From Levilinea saccharolytica (GTDB lineage Bacteria; Chloroflexota; Anaerolineae; Anaerolineales; Anaerolineaceae): a stretch of 34,753 nt of DNA. The stretch covers positions 1-34,753 of the forward strand of contig NZ_LGCM01000011.1 of the NCBI RefSeq assembly GCF_001306035.1. Direction: 5' to 3'. This document shows positions 23,543 through 32,382 of the stretch, one piece after another; the stretch's first letter is position 1; every line of letters starts with the position of its first letter. The notes beneath the pieces are model-generated. The model saw nothing but the letters and a program-made list of their open reading frames with translations, had not been told where the DNA came from and searched no databases. A program made the translations under genes and the position numbers.

Positions 23543-25039
23543 ATGAACATGCGCAAATCACCCACCCTTTTGGCGTTGACCGCAGCTCTGATTTTCAGCC
23601 TGGCCTGCACCTGCAGCCTGCCCGGCTTCCTGCCCGGCCGCCCCACCCCTACCCCGCGGCCCACCCTGCCGTCTGAGCCTCCCACCCCGCGCCCCACTGT
23701 GTCAGACGCGGGCAGCACGCCCACCCCAGGCCCCGCCCTGGACCCCGCCACAGCCCCCCTGCGCACCATCGGCGACCCTTACGCCCCCCACCTCGGCAAT
23801 TCCGGCTATGATGTCCAATCCTACCGCCTGGAATTCACCCTGGATCCCCCCGCCCGCTTGCTGCGCGCCGCCGTTACCATCGAAGCGCTCAGCACCTTCA
23901 GCTCCCTGGATGAAGTCTGGCTGGATTTTATCGGCTTTGACCTGCAATCTGTGCAGATGGACGGCCAGGAGCTTCCCTACACCCGCGCCGAAGATAAGCT
24001 TGGCGTCACTCTTCCCCGCCCCATCCCCTCCGGCCAACCCTTCACGCTCACCTTCCGCTACACGGGCACGCCCGAACAGCGCCGCTCGCCCTACATCCCC
24101 TTTGCCCCCGCCCTGGGGATGCTCTTCAGCCCCTCCAACGATGTCTTTGTGGCCTCCGAGCCAGACGGCGCGCGTTTTCTGTTCCCCTGCAACGATCACC
24201 CCCGCGACAAGGCTGCCTACGTTTTTGATCTCACTGTCCCGCCCAACACCCTGGCCGCCGCCAACGGCAAACGCACCCTGGCCGCCGAACCGGTGTACGG
24301 CGGGCTGCGCTTCGTGTGGGAGCATCCCCAGCCCCTGGCCACCTCCATGGTCACCATCGTGGTCGGTAATTACACTCTGATTGAATCCACCTCCCCCGCG
24401 GGCGTGCCCATCCGCTCCTATATCTTCCCCGAACTGGAAGACACCTTCCGGCGCGAATCCGCCACCAGCGGCGAAATGTTGGATTGGATGAGCGAAAAAT
24501 TCGGCGATTACCCCTTTGACGAATTCGGCTATGCCACCATCCGCGGCCTGAACGCCTCGCTGGAGACTCAAACCCTGATCCTCATGGAAGAGCAGATGCT
24601 GTCCGAAGAGGTGATGAGCCATGAGATGGCCCACATGTGGTTTGGCGATTGGGTCAGCCCGGCCTCCTGGGGAGAAATCTGGCGCAATGAGGGCTTTGCC
24701 ACCTACTTCAGCCAGGTGTGGATGGTCAAAGACGACCCCGAGGATCTGCAGGCCGTGATGGACGCCTATCAAGAGGCAGTCCAGTCCAACCCGGCCTCTT
24801 ATCCGCTCAATAATCCGCCCCCTGGTGAGATGTTTGGCATGAACAGCTATTTGAAAGGCGCCCTTCTGGTGCATGATCTGCGCAAAACCCTAGGCGACGA
24901 GGATTTTTACGCCGGGCTGCGCCTGTATTTTGAGCGCTACGGCGGCGGCTCGGCCAGCGACGCCCAATTCCAGGAGGTGATGGAAGAGGTCTCTGGGCAG
25001 GATCTGGACGCCTTCTTTGCCCGCTGGTTCAGCCCGTGA
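23543..25039 (+). CDS. M1 family zinc metallopeptidase, lipoprotein
   Basis: A 498-residue surface aminopeptidase-like enzyme of the gluzincin (M1) family. Signal peptide with lipobox-like SLACTCSLPG near residues 20-29, then a Pro/Thr-rich linker (about 30-70) as in the macroglobulin of this window. The N-terminal beta domain includes LEFTLDPPARLLRAAVTIEA (about 94-113). The catalytic site is complete: H360-E361-x-x-H364, then E383 in NEGFATYF, exactly 18 residues after the second histidine, as required for M1. The GAMEN-type exopeptidase motif is not clearly present (LETQTLILMEE). There is no C-terminal helical domain, so it is shorter than classical aminopeptidase N. It starts 3 nt after the small membrane protein gene. 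Confidence 0.9.
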   Translation: MNMRKSPTLLALTAALIFSLACTCSLPGFLPGRPTPTPRPTLPSEPPTPRPTVSDAGSTPTPGPALDPATAPLRTIGDPYAPHLGNSGYDVQSYRLEFTLDPPARLLRAAVTIEALSTFSSLDEVWLDFIGFDLQSVQMDGQELPYTRAEDKLGVTLPRPIPSGQPFTLTFRYTGTPEQRRSPYIPFAPALGMLFSPSNDVFVASEPDGARFLFPCNDHPRDKAAYVFDLTVPPNTLAAANGKRTLAAEPVYGGLRFVWEHPQPLATSMVTIVVGNYTLIESTSPAGVPIRSYIFPELEDTFRRESATSGEMLDWMSEKFGDYPFDEFGYATIRGLNASLETQTLILMEEQMLSEEVMSHEMAHMWFGDWVSPASWGEIWRNEGFATYFSQVWMVKDDPEDLQAVMDAYQEAVQSNPASYPLNNPPPGEMFGMNSYLKGALLVHDLRKTLGDEDFYAGLRLYFERYGGGSASDAQFQEVMEEVSGQDLDAFFARWFSP

Positions 25040-25080
25040 GCCTACCCCACGCTCCTGCAAGGTGCAGCCGCGCGCAATCG

Positions 25081-25089
25081 TGATAGAAT
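25081..25089 (+). promoter_or_regulatory. Possible extended -10 promoter before the papain-like gene
   Basis: TGATAGAAT at 25081-25089 fits a TGn plus TAGAAT extended -10 element, 44 nt before the start codon. No good -35 box is visible. Confidence 0.35.
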
Positions 25090-25132
25090 TTAAGCAGACG
25101 TTCGCCCATCTGCAAGTTTTAAGAGGTGAATC

Positions 25133-25924
25133 ATGCCCCGTGCTCGTAAATATACCAACCGCGTACTGAACTGCGTCCCCTCGCGGGACACCGAGATGGA
25201 TTGGGATATTCAAAATGCGATTGACGCTGATCTGATCACTGCACCCCCTCAGATGCCGACTGAAGTGGATCTGCGCGAAGCCTGGTGGACGGTGGGCGAC
25301 CAGGGCAGTACCGGCTCTTGCGTGGGCTGGGCCTGCGCCGATTCCGTGCTGCGCTGGCACTTCGTGAAGACCGGGCGGCTGGCCGAAAATGAAGCCCTTT
25401 CCGTGCGCTACCTGTGGATGGCCGCCAAAGAAACCGACCAGTTTGTCTCTCGCCCCACTACCTTCATCGAGCTGGAGGGCACCAGCCTCAAATCCGCTCT
25501 GGATATCGCCCGCCGCTTTGGGGTGGTCACCGATAAGGTGCTGCCCTTCGGCACCGGCAAACTCTACCCCAAAGAGGCCGCCACCTTTTACGCTCTGGCC
25601 GCCCAACTGCGCATCTCCAGTTATTTCAACCTCGACCGCAGCCCAGAGCGCTGGCGCGATTGGCTGGCCATGCAAGGCCCCATCCTCACCCGCCTGTCGG
25701 TGGATGAGACCTGGGACAATGCCACCCCCAACCACGGCGTGCTGGAAACCTACCTGCCCGACACCGCCCGCGGCGGGCATGCCGTGGCCATTGTCGGCTA
25801 CACGCAGGACGGTTTCATCGTGCGCAATTCCTGGGGCGCTGCCTGGGGCGACGGCGGTTTTGCCTATGCCTCCAACGCCTATGCCCAGGAAGCCTTCACC
25901 GAGGCCTATGGGGTTATGGTGTAA
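25133..25924 (+). CDS. Papain-like (C1 family) cysteine peptidase without signal peptide
   Basis: A 263-residue protein with the full papain catalytic set: Q57 and C63 in GDQGSTGSCVGWACAD, H216 in RGGHAVAIVGYT, and N232 in FIVRNSWGAAWGDGGFAY. The usual inhibitory prodomain is missing; the catalytic domain begins about 45 residues from the start, and there is no signal peptide or membrane helix, so it should act inside the cell or leave it by another route. AGAGGTGA lies 5 nt before ATG 25133. It is downstream of the M1 lipoprotein gene with a 93-nt gap. Whether it is a protease or an inactive binding domain cannot be told, but the catalytic residues are intact. Confidence 0.9.
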   Translation: MPRARKYTNRVLNCVPSRDTEMDWDIQNAIDADLITAPPQMPTEVDLREAWWTVGDQGSTGSCVGWACADSVLRWHFVKTGRLAENEALSVRYLWMAAKETDQFVSRPTTFIELEGTSLKSALDIARRFGVVTDKVLPFGTGKLYPKEAATFYALAAQLRISSYFNLDRSPERWRDWLAMQGPILTRLSVDETWDNATPNHGVLETYLPDTARGGHAVAIVGYTQDGFIVRNSWGAAWGDGGFAYASNAYAQEAFTEAYGVMV

Positions 25925-25946
25925 CCCCATCTTCTTGCAGTCGTCT

Positions 25947-25985
25947 CACAGGCGCGGCTCTGCTTCCGCGCCTGTGTTCGTTCTG
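25947..25985 (+). terminator. Hairpin after the papain-like gene
   Basis: A perfect 11-bp stem (CACAGGCGCGG at 25947-25957, CCGCGCCTGTG at 25966-25976) with an 8-nt loop, followed by TTCGTTCTG. It lies 22 nt after the stop codon. The T tract is weak. Confidence 0.65.
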
Positions 25986-26036
25986 CCGCTGTTTTTCCGG
26001 TACAATTAACCCATCTTCGCCTGTTCAGGAGCCAGT

Positions 26037-27746
26037 ATGGAACGCACCGTCCCGACCACCGCATCGGAAGAAATCGAACTCTATATCCGCACCATCTACT
26101 CCCTCCTCCGTTCCACCGCCGAGGTGCAAATTCGCACCCTCGAAGAAACCCACGCTGGCACCAACTCTTCCCTGCACCCCGAAGCCCGCAGCCTGAAGCT
26201 CGACACCTCCGCCTTCATCTACTCCGCCCTGCGCCTGCCCGACTGCCTGCCCCAGGTGCATTCCATCATTCTGGGGCAGTCTGCCAGCGTGTTTGCCCAG
26301 CACGGTTATGAAAACATCGAAGCCTGGCAAGAAGTCAGCGCCCGCGCCCGCCGCCGCCGCTGCTTTTTTAACCGCAAAGACACCCTGGCCTGCTTCATCG
26401 CCTCCGGCTCCGATATCGAAGATATCCTCCCCGCGGTGACAGCTTATCAGATCGAATGGAACAAGCTCCACCTGCTCTTACAGCGTGTTCCGGCCGCCCT
26501 GCTGGAAAGCGCCTGCCAAAATGCGGATTCCCAGGCGCGCCAATCGGTCTGCGAACTGCTGGGGGTCTCCAGCGATGATTTTGAGCGTCTGCGCATGGTC
26601 TTCGCCCCCGATTTCACCGCCGCCCTGCGTGAAATTGCCTCGCGCCGCTGCCATTTTGGCCTGCGCCTGCTGGACGGCTCCCTCATCGAATATTGGCGCG
26701 CCACCCGCGCCTGGATGGAAAACATCCTGCGCGCCTGCCCCCACCTCACCGAGCGCCCCGTCTATTTCGTCTCCTCCAACACCCACGCCATCCCCAACCT
26801 CATCACCGGTTTCGCCTTCCGCGTGCAAGAGGAATTGATCGCCTATTTAGAAAAAGAGGGCGACCCCGCCCTGCTGGAGGAGTGGGAACGCATCCGCTCC
26901 GGGCAATTTGCGGACGGACGCGGCAATTTCCTCTATTACCTGCTGAAGAAATATCAGGCCACCCCCCAGGGGCGCAAGCTGATTGAGGCCCAATTGGCCG
27001 CCGAACGCGACTGCGGCATCACTCGCATCCGCTCCACCCACTCATTCGACGTGGACGCCCAGGTGATTGACCTGGCACGCGTCAAACCCCAGTGGCTGGA
27101 TCCGCGCCTGGCCACGGATGACTCGCTCTACCTGCTGGCCTCCAACGCGCTGATCCTCAACATTGATTACCCCCTGGGTCTGGCCGCTTATAACATCCTC
27201 TCCAAGGTGGCCGAAGCCGCCGGGGATGTGCTGGGGGTGTACATCATGGGCAAAGCTGCCTCCCTCAACGGCGTGCGCGGCGATGTGATGATCCCCAATG
27301 TGGTGCAGGACGAACACTCACGCAACAGCTACCTGTTCCAAAACGCCTTCTCCGCCGCGGATGTGACCCCCTTCCTCCAATACGGAACCGTGCTCGACAA
27401 CCAGAAAGCCGTCACGGTGCGCGGCACCTTCCTGCAGAACGCGCGCATCATGGATATCTTCTACCGCGAAGGCTACACCGACCTGGAGATGGAAGCCGGG
27501 CCTTACCTTTCAGCCGTGTATGAAATGTACCGTCCCAAACGCCACCCGGTGAACGAAATTGTCAACCTGTACGGTGTCCCCTTTGATATGGGCATCCTGC
27601 ACTACGCATCCGATACGCCCATGAGCAAAGGCAAAAATCTGGGGGCCGGAACCCTTTCGTACCTCGGCATGGATTCCACCTACGCCACCAGCATCGCCAT
27701 TCTGCGCCGCGTCTTCCAACAGGAACGCCGCCGCGTCAGCGCCTGA
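26037..27746 (+). CDS. Uncharacterised protein with nucleoside-phosphorylase-like C-terminal part
   Basis: A 569-residue protein I do not recognise as a named family. The N-terminal part (about 1-200) is mostly helical and unlike anything obvious; a mid section includes PVYFVSSNTHAIPNLITGFA (about 240-259). The C-terminal part carries features of PNP/AMP-nucleosidase folds: YIMGKAASLNGVRGDVMIPN (about 402-421) with VVQDEHS next to it, then TDLEMEAGPYLSAVYEMY (about 480-497), resembling the D/E-M-E-A ribose-binding motif of nucleoside phosphorylases. TVLDNQKAVTVRGTFLQNAR (about 460) is also striking. No signal peptide or membrane helix. AGGAG lies 5 nt before ATG 26037. It is a single gene with a strong terminator. 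A nucleoside- or nucleotide-cleaving role is a guess. Confidence 0.8.
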   Translation: MERTVPTTASEEIELYIRTIYSLLRSTAEVQIRTLEETHAGTNSSLHPEARSLKLDTSAFIYSALRLPDCLPQVHSIILGQSASVFAQHGYENIEAWQEVSARARRRRCFFNRKDTLACFIASGSDIEDILPAVTAYQIEWNKLHLLLQRVPAALLESACQNADSQARQSVCELLGVSSDDFERLRMVFAPDFTAALREIASRRCHFGLRLLDGSLIEYWRATRAWMENILRACPHLTERPVYFVSSNTHAIPNLITGFAFRVQEELIAYLEKEGDPALLEEWERIRSGQFADGRGNFLYYLLKKYQATPQGRKLIEAQLAAERDCGITRIRSTHSFDVDAQVIDLARVKPQWLDPRLATDDSLYLLASNALILNIDYPLGLAAYNILSKVAEAAGDVLGVYIMGKAASLNGVRGDVMIPNVVQDEHSRNSYLFQNAFSAADVTPFLQYGTVLDNQKAVTVRGTFLQNARIMDIFYREGYTDLEMEAGPYLSAVYEMYRPKRHPVNEIVNLYGVPFDMGILHYASDTPMSKGKNLGAGTLSYLGMDSTYATSIAILRRVFQQERRRVSA

Positions 27747-27772
27747 ACCTTCCCCCCACCCCGCAGCATATC

Positions 27773-27810
27773 AAAGCCCCAGCCGGTGTTTCGCCGACTG
27801 GGGCTTTTTT
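27773..27810 (+). terminator. Strong intrinsic terminator
   Basis: AAAGCCCCAG (27773-27782) and CTGGGGCTTT (27798-27807) form a 10-bp stem around a GC-rich inner loop, ending with six T residues at 27805-27810. It lies 26 nt after the preceding stop codon and 22 nt before the end of the convergent minus-strand gene. Confidence 0.92.
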
Positions 27811-27831
27811 GTTATCTATCCGCCTGGGCTA

Positions 27832-28034
27832 CTACAGCCAGGCCAGCAGTGAGGCGATCACAACCACCACGCTCAGCCCCACCAGCACCCACACCCAAAC
27901 CGGAATCTTGCTGCTCCGCCGGGTGACGTCGGGGCGTTCGGGGCGCGCCACCAGTTCGCGGGTGCAGTACCAGCAAAAGGTGGCCTCTTCGGGAATGTCA
28001 CGGCCGCAATAGCGGCACTTCTTCATCTTCTCGC

Positions 28035-28038
<4 letters not shown>
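27832..28038 (-). CDS. Small zinc-ribbon membrane protein
   Basis: A 68-residue protein with an N-terminal zinc ribbon (CRYCGRDIPEEATFCWYC, residues 8-25, two CxxC pairs) and one C-terminal membrane helix (VWVWVLVGLSVVVVIASLLA, about 47-66). The start overlaps the valS stop by 4 nt; an in-frame ATG at 28025 gives a protein starting MKKCRYCG. It is co-transcribed with valS and its function is unknown. Short ribbon-plus-helix proteins are common in Chloroflexota, but I know of no assigned role. Confidence 0.8.
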
Positions 28039-30737
<2,699 letters not shown>

Positions 30738-30780
30738 CTCACACCTCATTCATCGAAAATAGAAAATTCCAAAGCGGTTA

Positions 30781-30816
30781 AAAACAAAACAACCTCCCAT
30801 CCCTGAGGACGAAAGG
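30781..30816 (-). terminator. T-box leader terminator
   Basis: On the minus strand, CCTTTCGTCC and GGATGGGAGG (plus coordinates 30807-30816 and 30793-30802) form a 10-bp stem with three G-U pairs and a TCAG loop, followed by TTGTTTTGTTTT. It lies directly after the T-box motif and is the terminator that the antiterminator competes with. Confidence 0.8.
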
Positions 30817-31062
30817 CTGCCTTCCGCGGTACCACCTCATTTCGCCAGCACGCACACTGGCGCTCTCTGCCCAGGACCATCATCCCGGCCTCGCGCTAAC
30901 GGGCTCACCCGTGCCGTTCTACTCACCGCGGGGCGGTTTTCTTCGGCAGTCCTCGCCAGACGACTTCAGCGCGGCGTTCCCTGTGGAGGCTCACAGCCCA
31001 AGACCTCCTTCTCTGACAGGTCGCCCGCGGCCTACTCCTTCTGGCCTATGGGGTATTGAATT
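30781..31062 (-). promoter_or_regulatory. T-box riboswitch controlling valS
   Basis: The minus-strand leader between the promoter and valS carries the T-box signature GAGGTGGTACCGCGG (plus 30824-30838), which pairs with the uncharged tRNA acceptor end. A terminator hairpin follows. Upstream are long stem-loops forming stem I (about 30950-31055). The likely specifier is GUC (valine), read in GAAGTCG at plus 30961-30967, in the position expected on the 3' side of stem I. When uncharged tRNA-Val accumulates the leader should antiterminate and raise valS and the small ribbon gene. The motif is seen; the specifier is inferred. Confidence 0.9.
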
Positions 31063-31068
31063 GCAGTC

Positions 31069-31096
31069 ATTATATCACGGAATCCGCGGATTTCAA
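31069..31096 (-). promoter_or_regulatory. Promoter of the valS leader
   Basis: On the minus strand, TTGAAA (31091-31096), a 16-nt spacer and TATAAT (31069-31074) preceded by TGA, giving an extended -10. It overlaps the stop codon of the truncated upstream reading frame. Confidence 0.75.
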
Positions 31097-31221
31097 GCAC
31101 GCCCCGGCGTGCCCTGGGCTTCGTCCTGATCCAGCTCATTGGGGATGGGGTCGGCCAGCCACACCGCCTTGATCTTCGCCTGGAGGTAGGTTTTCAGGAA
31201 CTCGGTGATCGAGCCTTCCAC
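31093..31221 (-). pseudogene. 3' remnant of an unidentified gene
   Basis: A 42-residue reading frame (starting as VEGSITEFLKTYLQAKIKAV) reads like the C-terminal end of a real protein: normal codon use, a helix ending in TEFLKTYLQAKIKAVWL, then DPIPNELDQDE and a stop. It has no good start codon or ribosome site (GTG at 31219-31221 is only the first possible one) and its upstream side ends against the repeat cluster, 7 nt from the 46-bp repeat copy. I do not recognise the parent family. The simplest reading is a gene cut by repeat-mediated deletion. Confidence 0.55.
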
Positions 31222-31228
31222 GTGTCCC

Positions 31229-31274
31229 CTCTCCCCTCCGGCAGATGCCATGTGAGGGGTGAATTCCTCTCCCC
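31229..31274. repeat. 46-bp direct repeat, copy 1
   Basis: Identical over 46 bp to 32247-32292. It contains CTCTCCCCTCCGGCAGATG and TGAGGGGTGAATTCCTC. The two copies flank the ASCH gene and lie about 1.02 kb apart in the same orientation, so recombination between them could delete or duplicate that gene. Confidence 0.9.
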
Positions 31275-31545
31275 CACAGCTAGACGCCGGGTGAGGGCGG
31301 GTTTCCTCTCCCCTCCGGGGAGAGGCTAGGTGAGGGGCAGCGCTCCTCTCCCCTCCGGGGAGAGGCCAGGTGAGGGGGCTCCCCTCCGGGCAGACGCCGA
31401 GTGAGGGCGGGTTTCCTCTCCCCTCCGGGGAGAGGCTAGGTGAGGGGCAGCGCTCCTTTCCCCCCTGGGGAGAGGCTAGGTGAGGGGCAGTGCTCCTTTC
31501 CCCTCCGGGGAGAGGCTAGGTGAGGGGCAGCCGGGTGAGGGGGCC
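31229..31545. repeat. Cluster of about eight palindromic repeats, 36-40 bp period
   Basis: Tandem units beginning near 31229, 31265, 31305, 31345, 31379, 31415, 31455 and 31495. The core is CCTCTCCCC, three bases, then GGGGAGAGG, followed by CTAGGTGAGGGG; the best units (31305, 31345, 31415, 31455, 31495) match almost perfectly with 40-bp spacing. A second subtype carries GCAGACGCCG in place of the second arm. Such REP-like units are frequent in Chloroflexota, but several in strict tandem are unusual. The inter-core segments are short and not variable, so it is not a CRISPR array. Confidence 0.9.
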
Positions 31546-31579
31546 ATTCTCGTCTAGCGCGACATCAAGAAATCTGGTA

Positions 31580-31963
31580 TTACTGATCTGCCTCCTCCAC
31601 CTCAAACAAGTTCAGCCGTCCTGGCATAGGCCGAAATGGCAAAGCTACAGGATTCCGCAGAACAAACCCATAACATCCAGGCTCGTGCCAACCCTCAGGG
31701 TCATCTGGCTCCATCGTACAATCCACCAGATCCACCATACCAACGATACCTCCCAGCGGCAAGTCTTCTGGAATATCAATACCCGCCTCACTCGCCATAA
31801 TTGAGCGATACTCCTTCATATCCTGAGCGTTAAAATCGAGTTTCCCACTCGCGTGTATCAATAATTTACCGCGGTAACTTGTTTTCCAGGTGCGATTTTC
31901 AATATCTTTATAGCCATTCACAATCAACCACGCCCACGGCTGACGTATGCTAATCGCTTTCAT
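31580..31963 (-). CDS. ASCH domain protein
   Basis: A 127-residue protein with the ASCH fold, an RNA-binding relative of PUA domains. The N-terminal signature MKAISIRQPWAWLIVNGYKD is followed by IENRTWKTSYRGKLLIHASG, and the C-terminal half includes GGIVGMVDLVDC and a conserved-looking GCYGFVLRNP. ATG 31961-31963 has AGGAGC 7 nt upstream; an upstream in-frame extension to 32041 has no homology. Its base composition is visibly AT-richer than that of all its neighbours and it is bracketed by repeat clusters, both signs of transfer. ASCH proteins bind RNA or modified nucleosides; the exact role is unknown. Confidence 0.88.
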   Translation of the reverse strand: MKAISIRQPWAWLIVNGYKDIENRTWKTSYRGKLLIHASGKLDFNAQDMKEYRSIMASEAGIDIPEDLPLGGIVGMVDLVDCTMEPDDPEGWHEPGCYGFVLRNPVALPFRPMPGRLNLFEVEEADQ

Positions 31964-32246
31964 TTTTTTGCTCCTATGTATGAAATGCTTCAAATTTTCT
32001 AGTACAAACAACAGAAAAATTGGGGGTTGATTTTCTGACATTCCTCCCTAACGATAATTATACAGCGTTCTGTTTTTTTCCGCCCGCACAAGCAATGATC
32101 AAGAATCCTATACAGGCTTGGCAAGATTCACGCACCCCCTCTCCCAACCTCTCCCCTACGGGGAGAGGAGTTCAGTCCCGCCTACACAGCGCGCCCCCAC
32201 TGAAGAGACCTCAAAAGAACGATGTACAGGGCGATTCAGACCACTT
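31964..32246. other. AT-rich upstream region of the ASCH gene
   Basis: No gene is seen here. On the minus strand TATAAT lies at 32057-32062 but without a good -35. A single palindromic unit sits at 32148-32168 (CCTCTCCCC, three bases, GGGGAGAGG). The rest is AT-rich without clear structure. Confidence 0.6.
32148..32168. repeat. Single palindromic repeat unit
   Basis: Isolated copy of the CCTCTCCCC...GGGGAGAGG core between the ASCH gene and the second repeat cluster. Confidence 0.8.
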
Positions 32247-32382
32247 CTCTCCCCTCCGGCAGATGCCATGTGAGGGGTGAATTCCTCTCCCCTCTGGGGA
32301 GAGGTTAGGTGAGGGGGCTCCCCCACGGGGAGCGGGTGAGTGGGAATTCCTCTCCCCTATGGGGAGAGGCCAGGAGAGGGGC
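32247..32382. repeat. Second repeat cluster, about four units; includes 46-bp repeat copy 2
   Basis: Units begin near 32247 (46-bp copy 2, 32247-32292), 32284, 32320 (degenerate) and 32349. The last unit runs into the 3' end of the lipoprotein gene and supplies its final codons and stop (32357-32382). Confidence 0.85.

Noticed and set aside
31229-31545. Possible CRISPR array from regularly spaced repeats
   Set aside because: The period is 36-40 bp with almost no room for spacers, and the segments between cores are themselves conserved. No cas genes are present.
31964-32041. Longer ASCH protein starting at 32041
   Set aside because: The extra 26 residues show no homology, and AGGAGC with proper spacing supports ATG 31961-31963.
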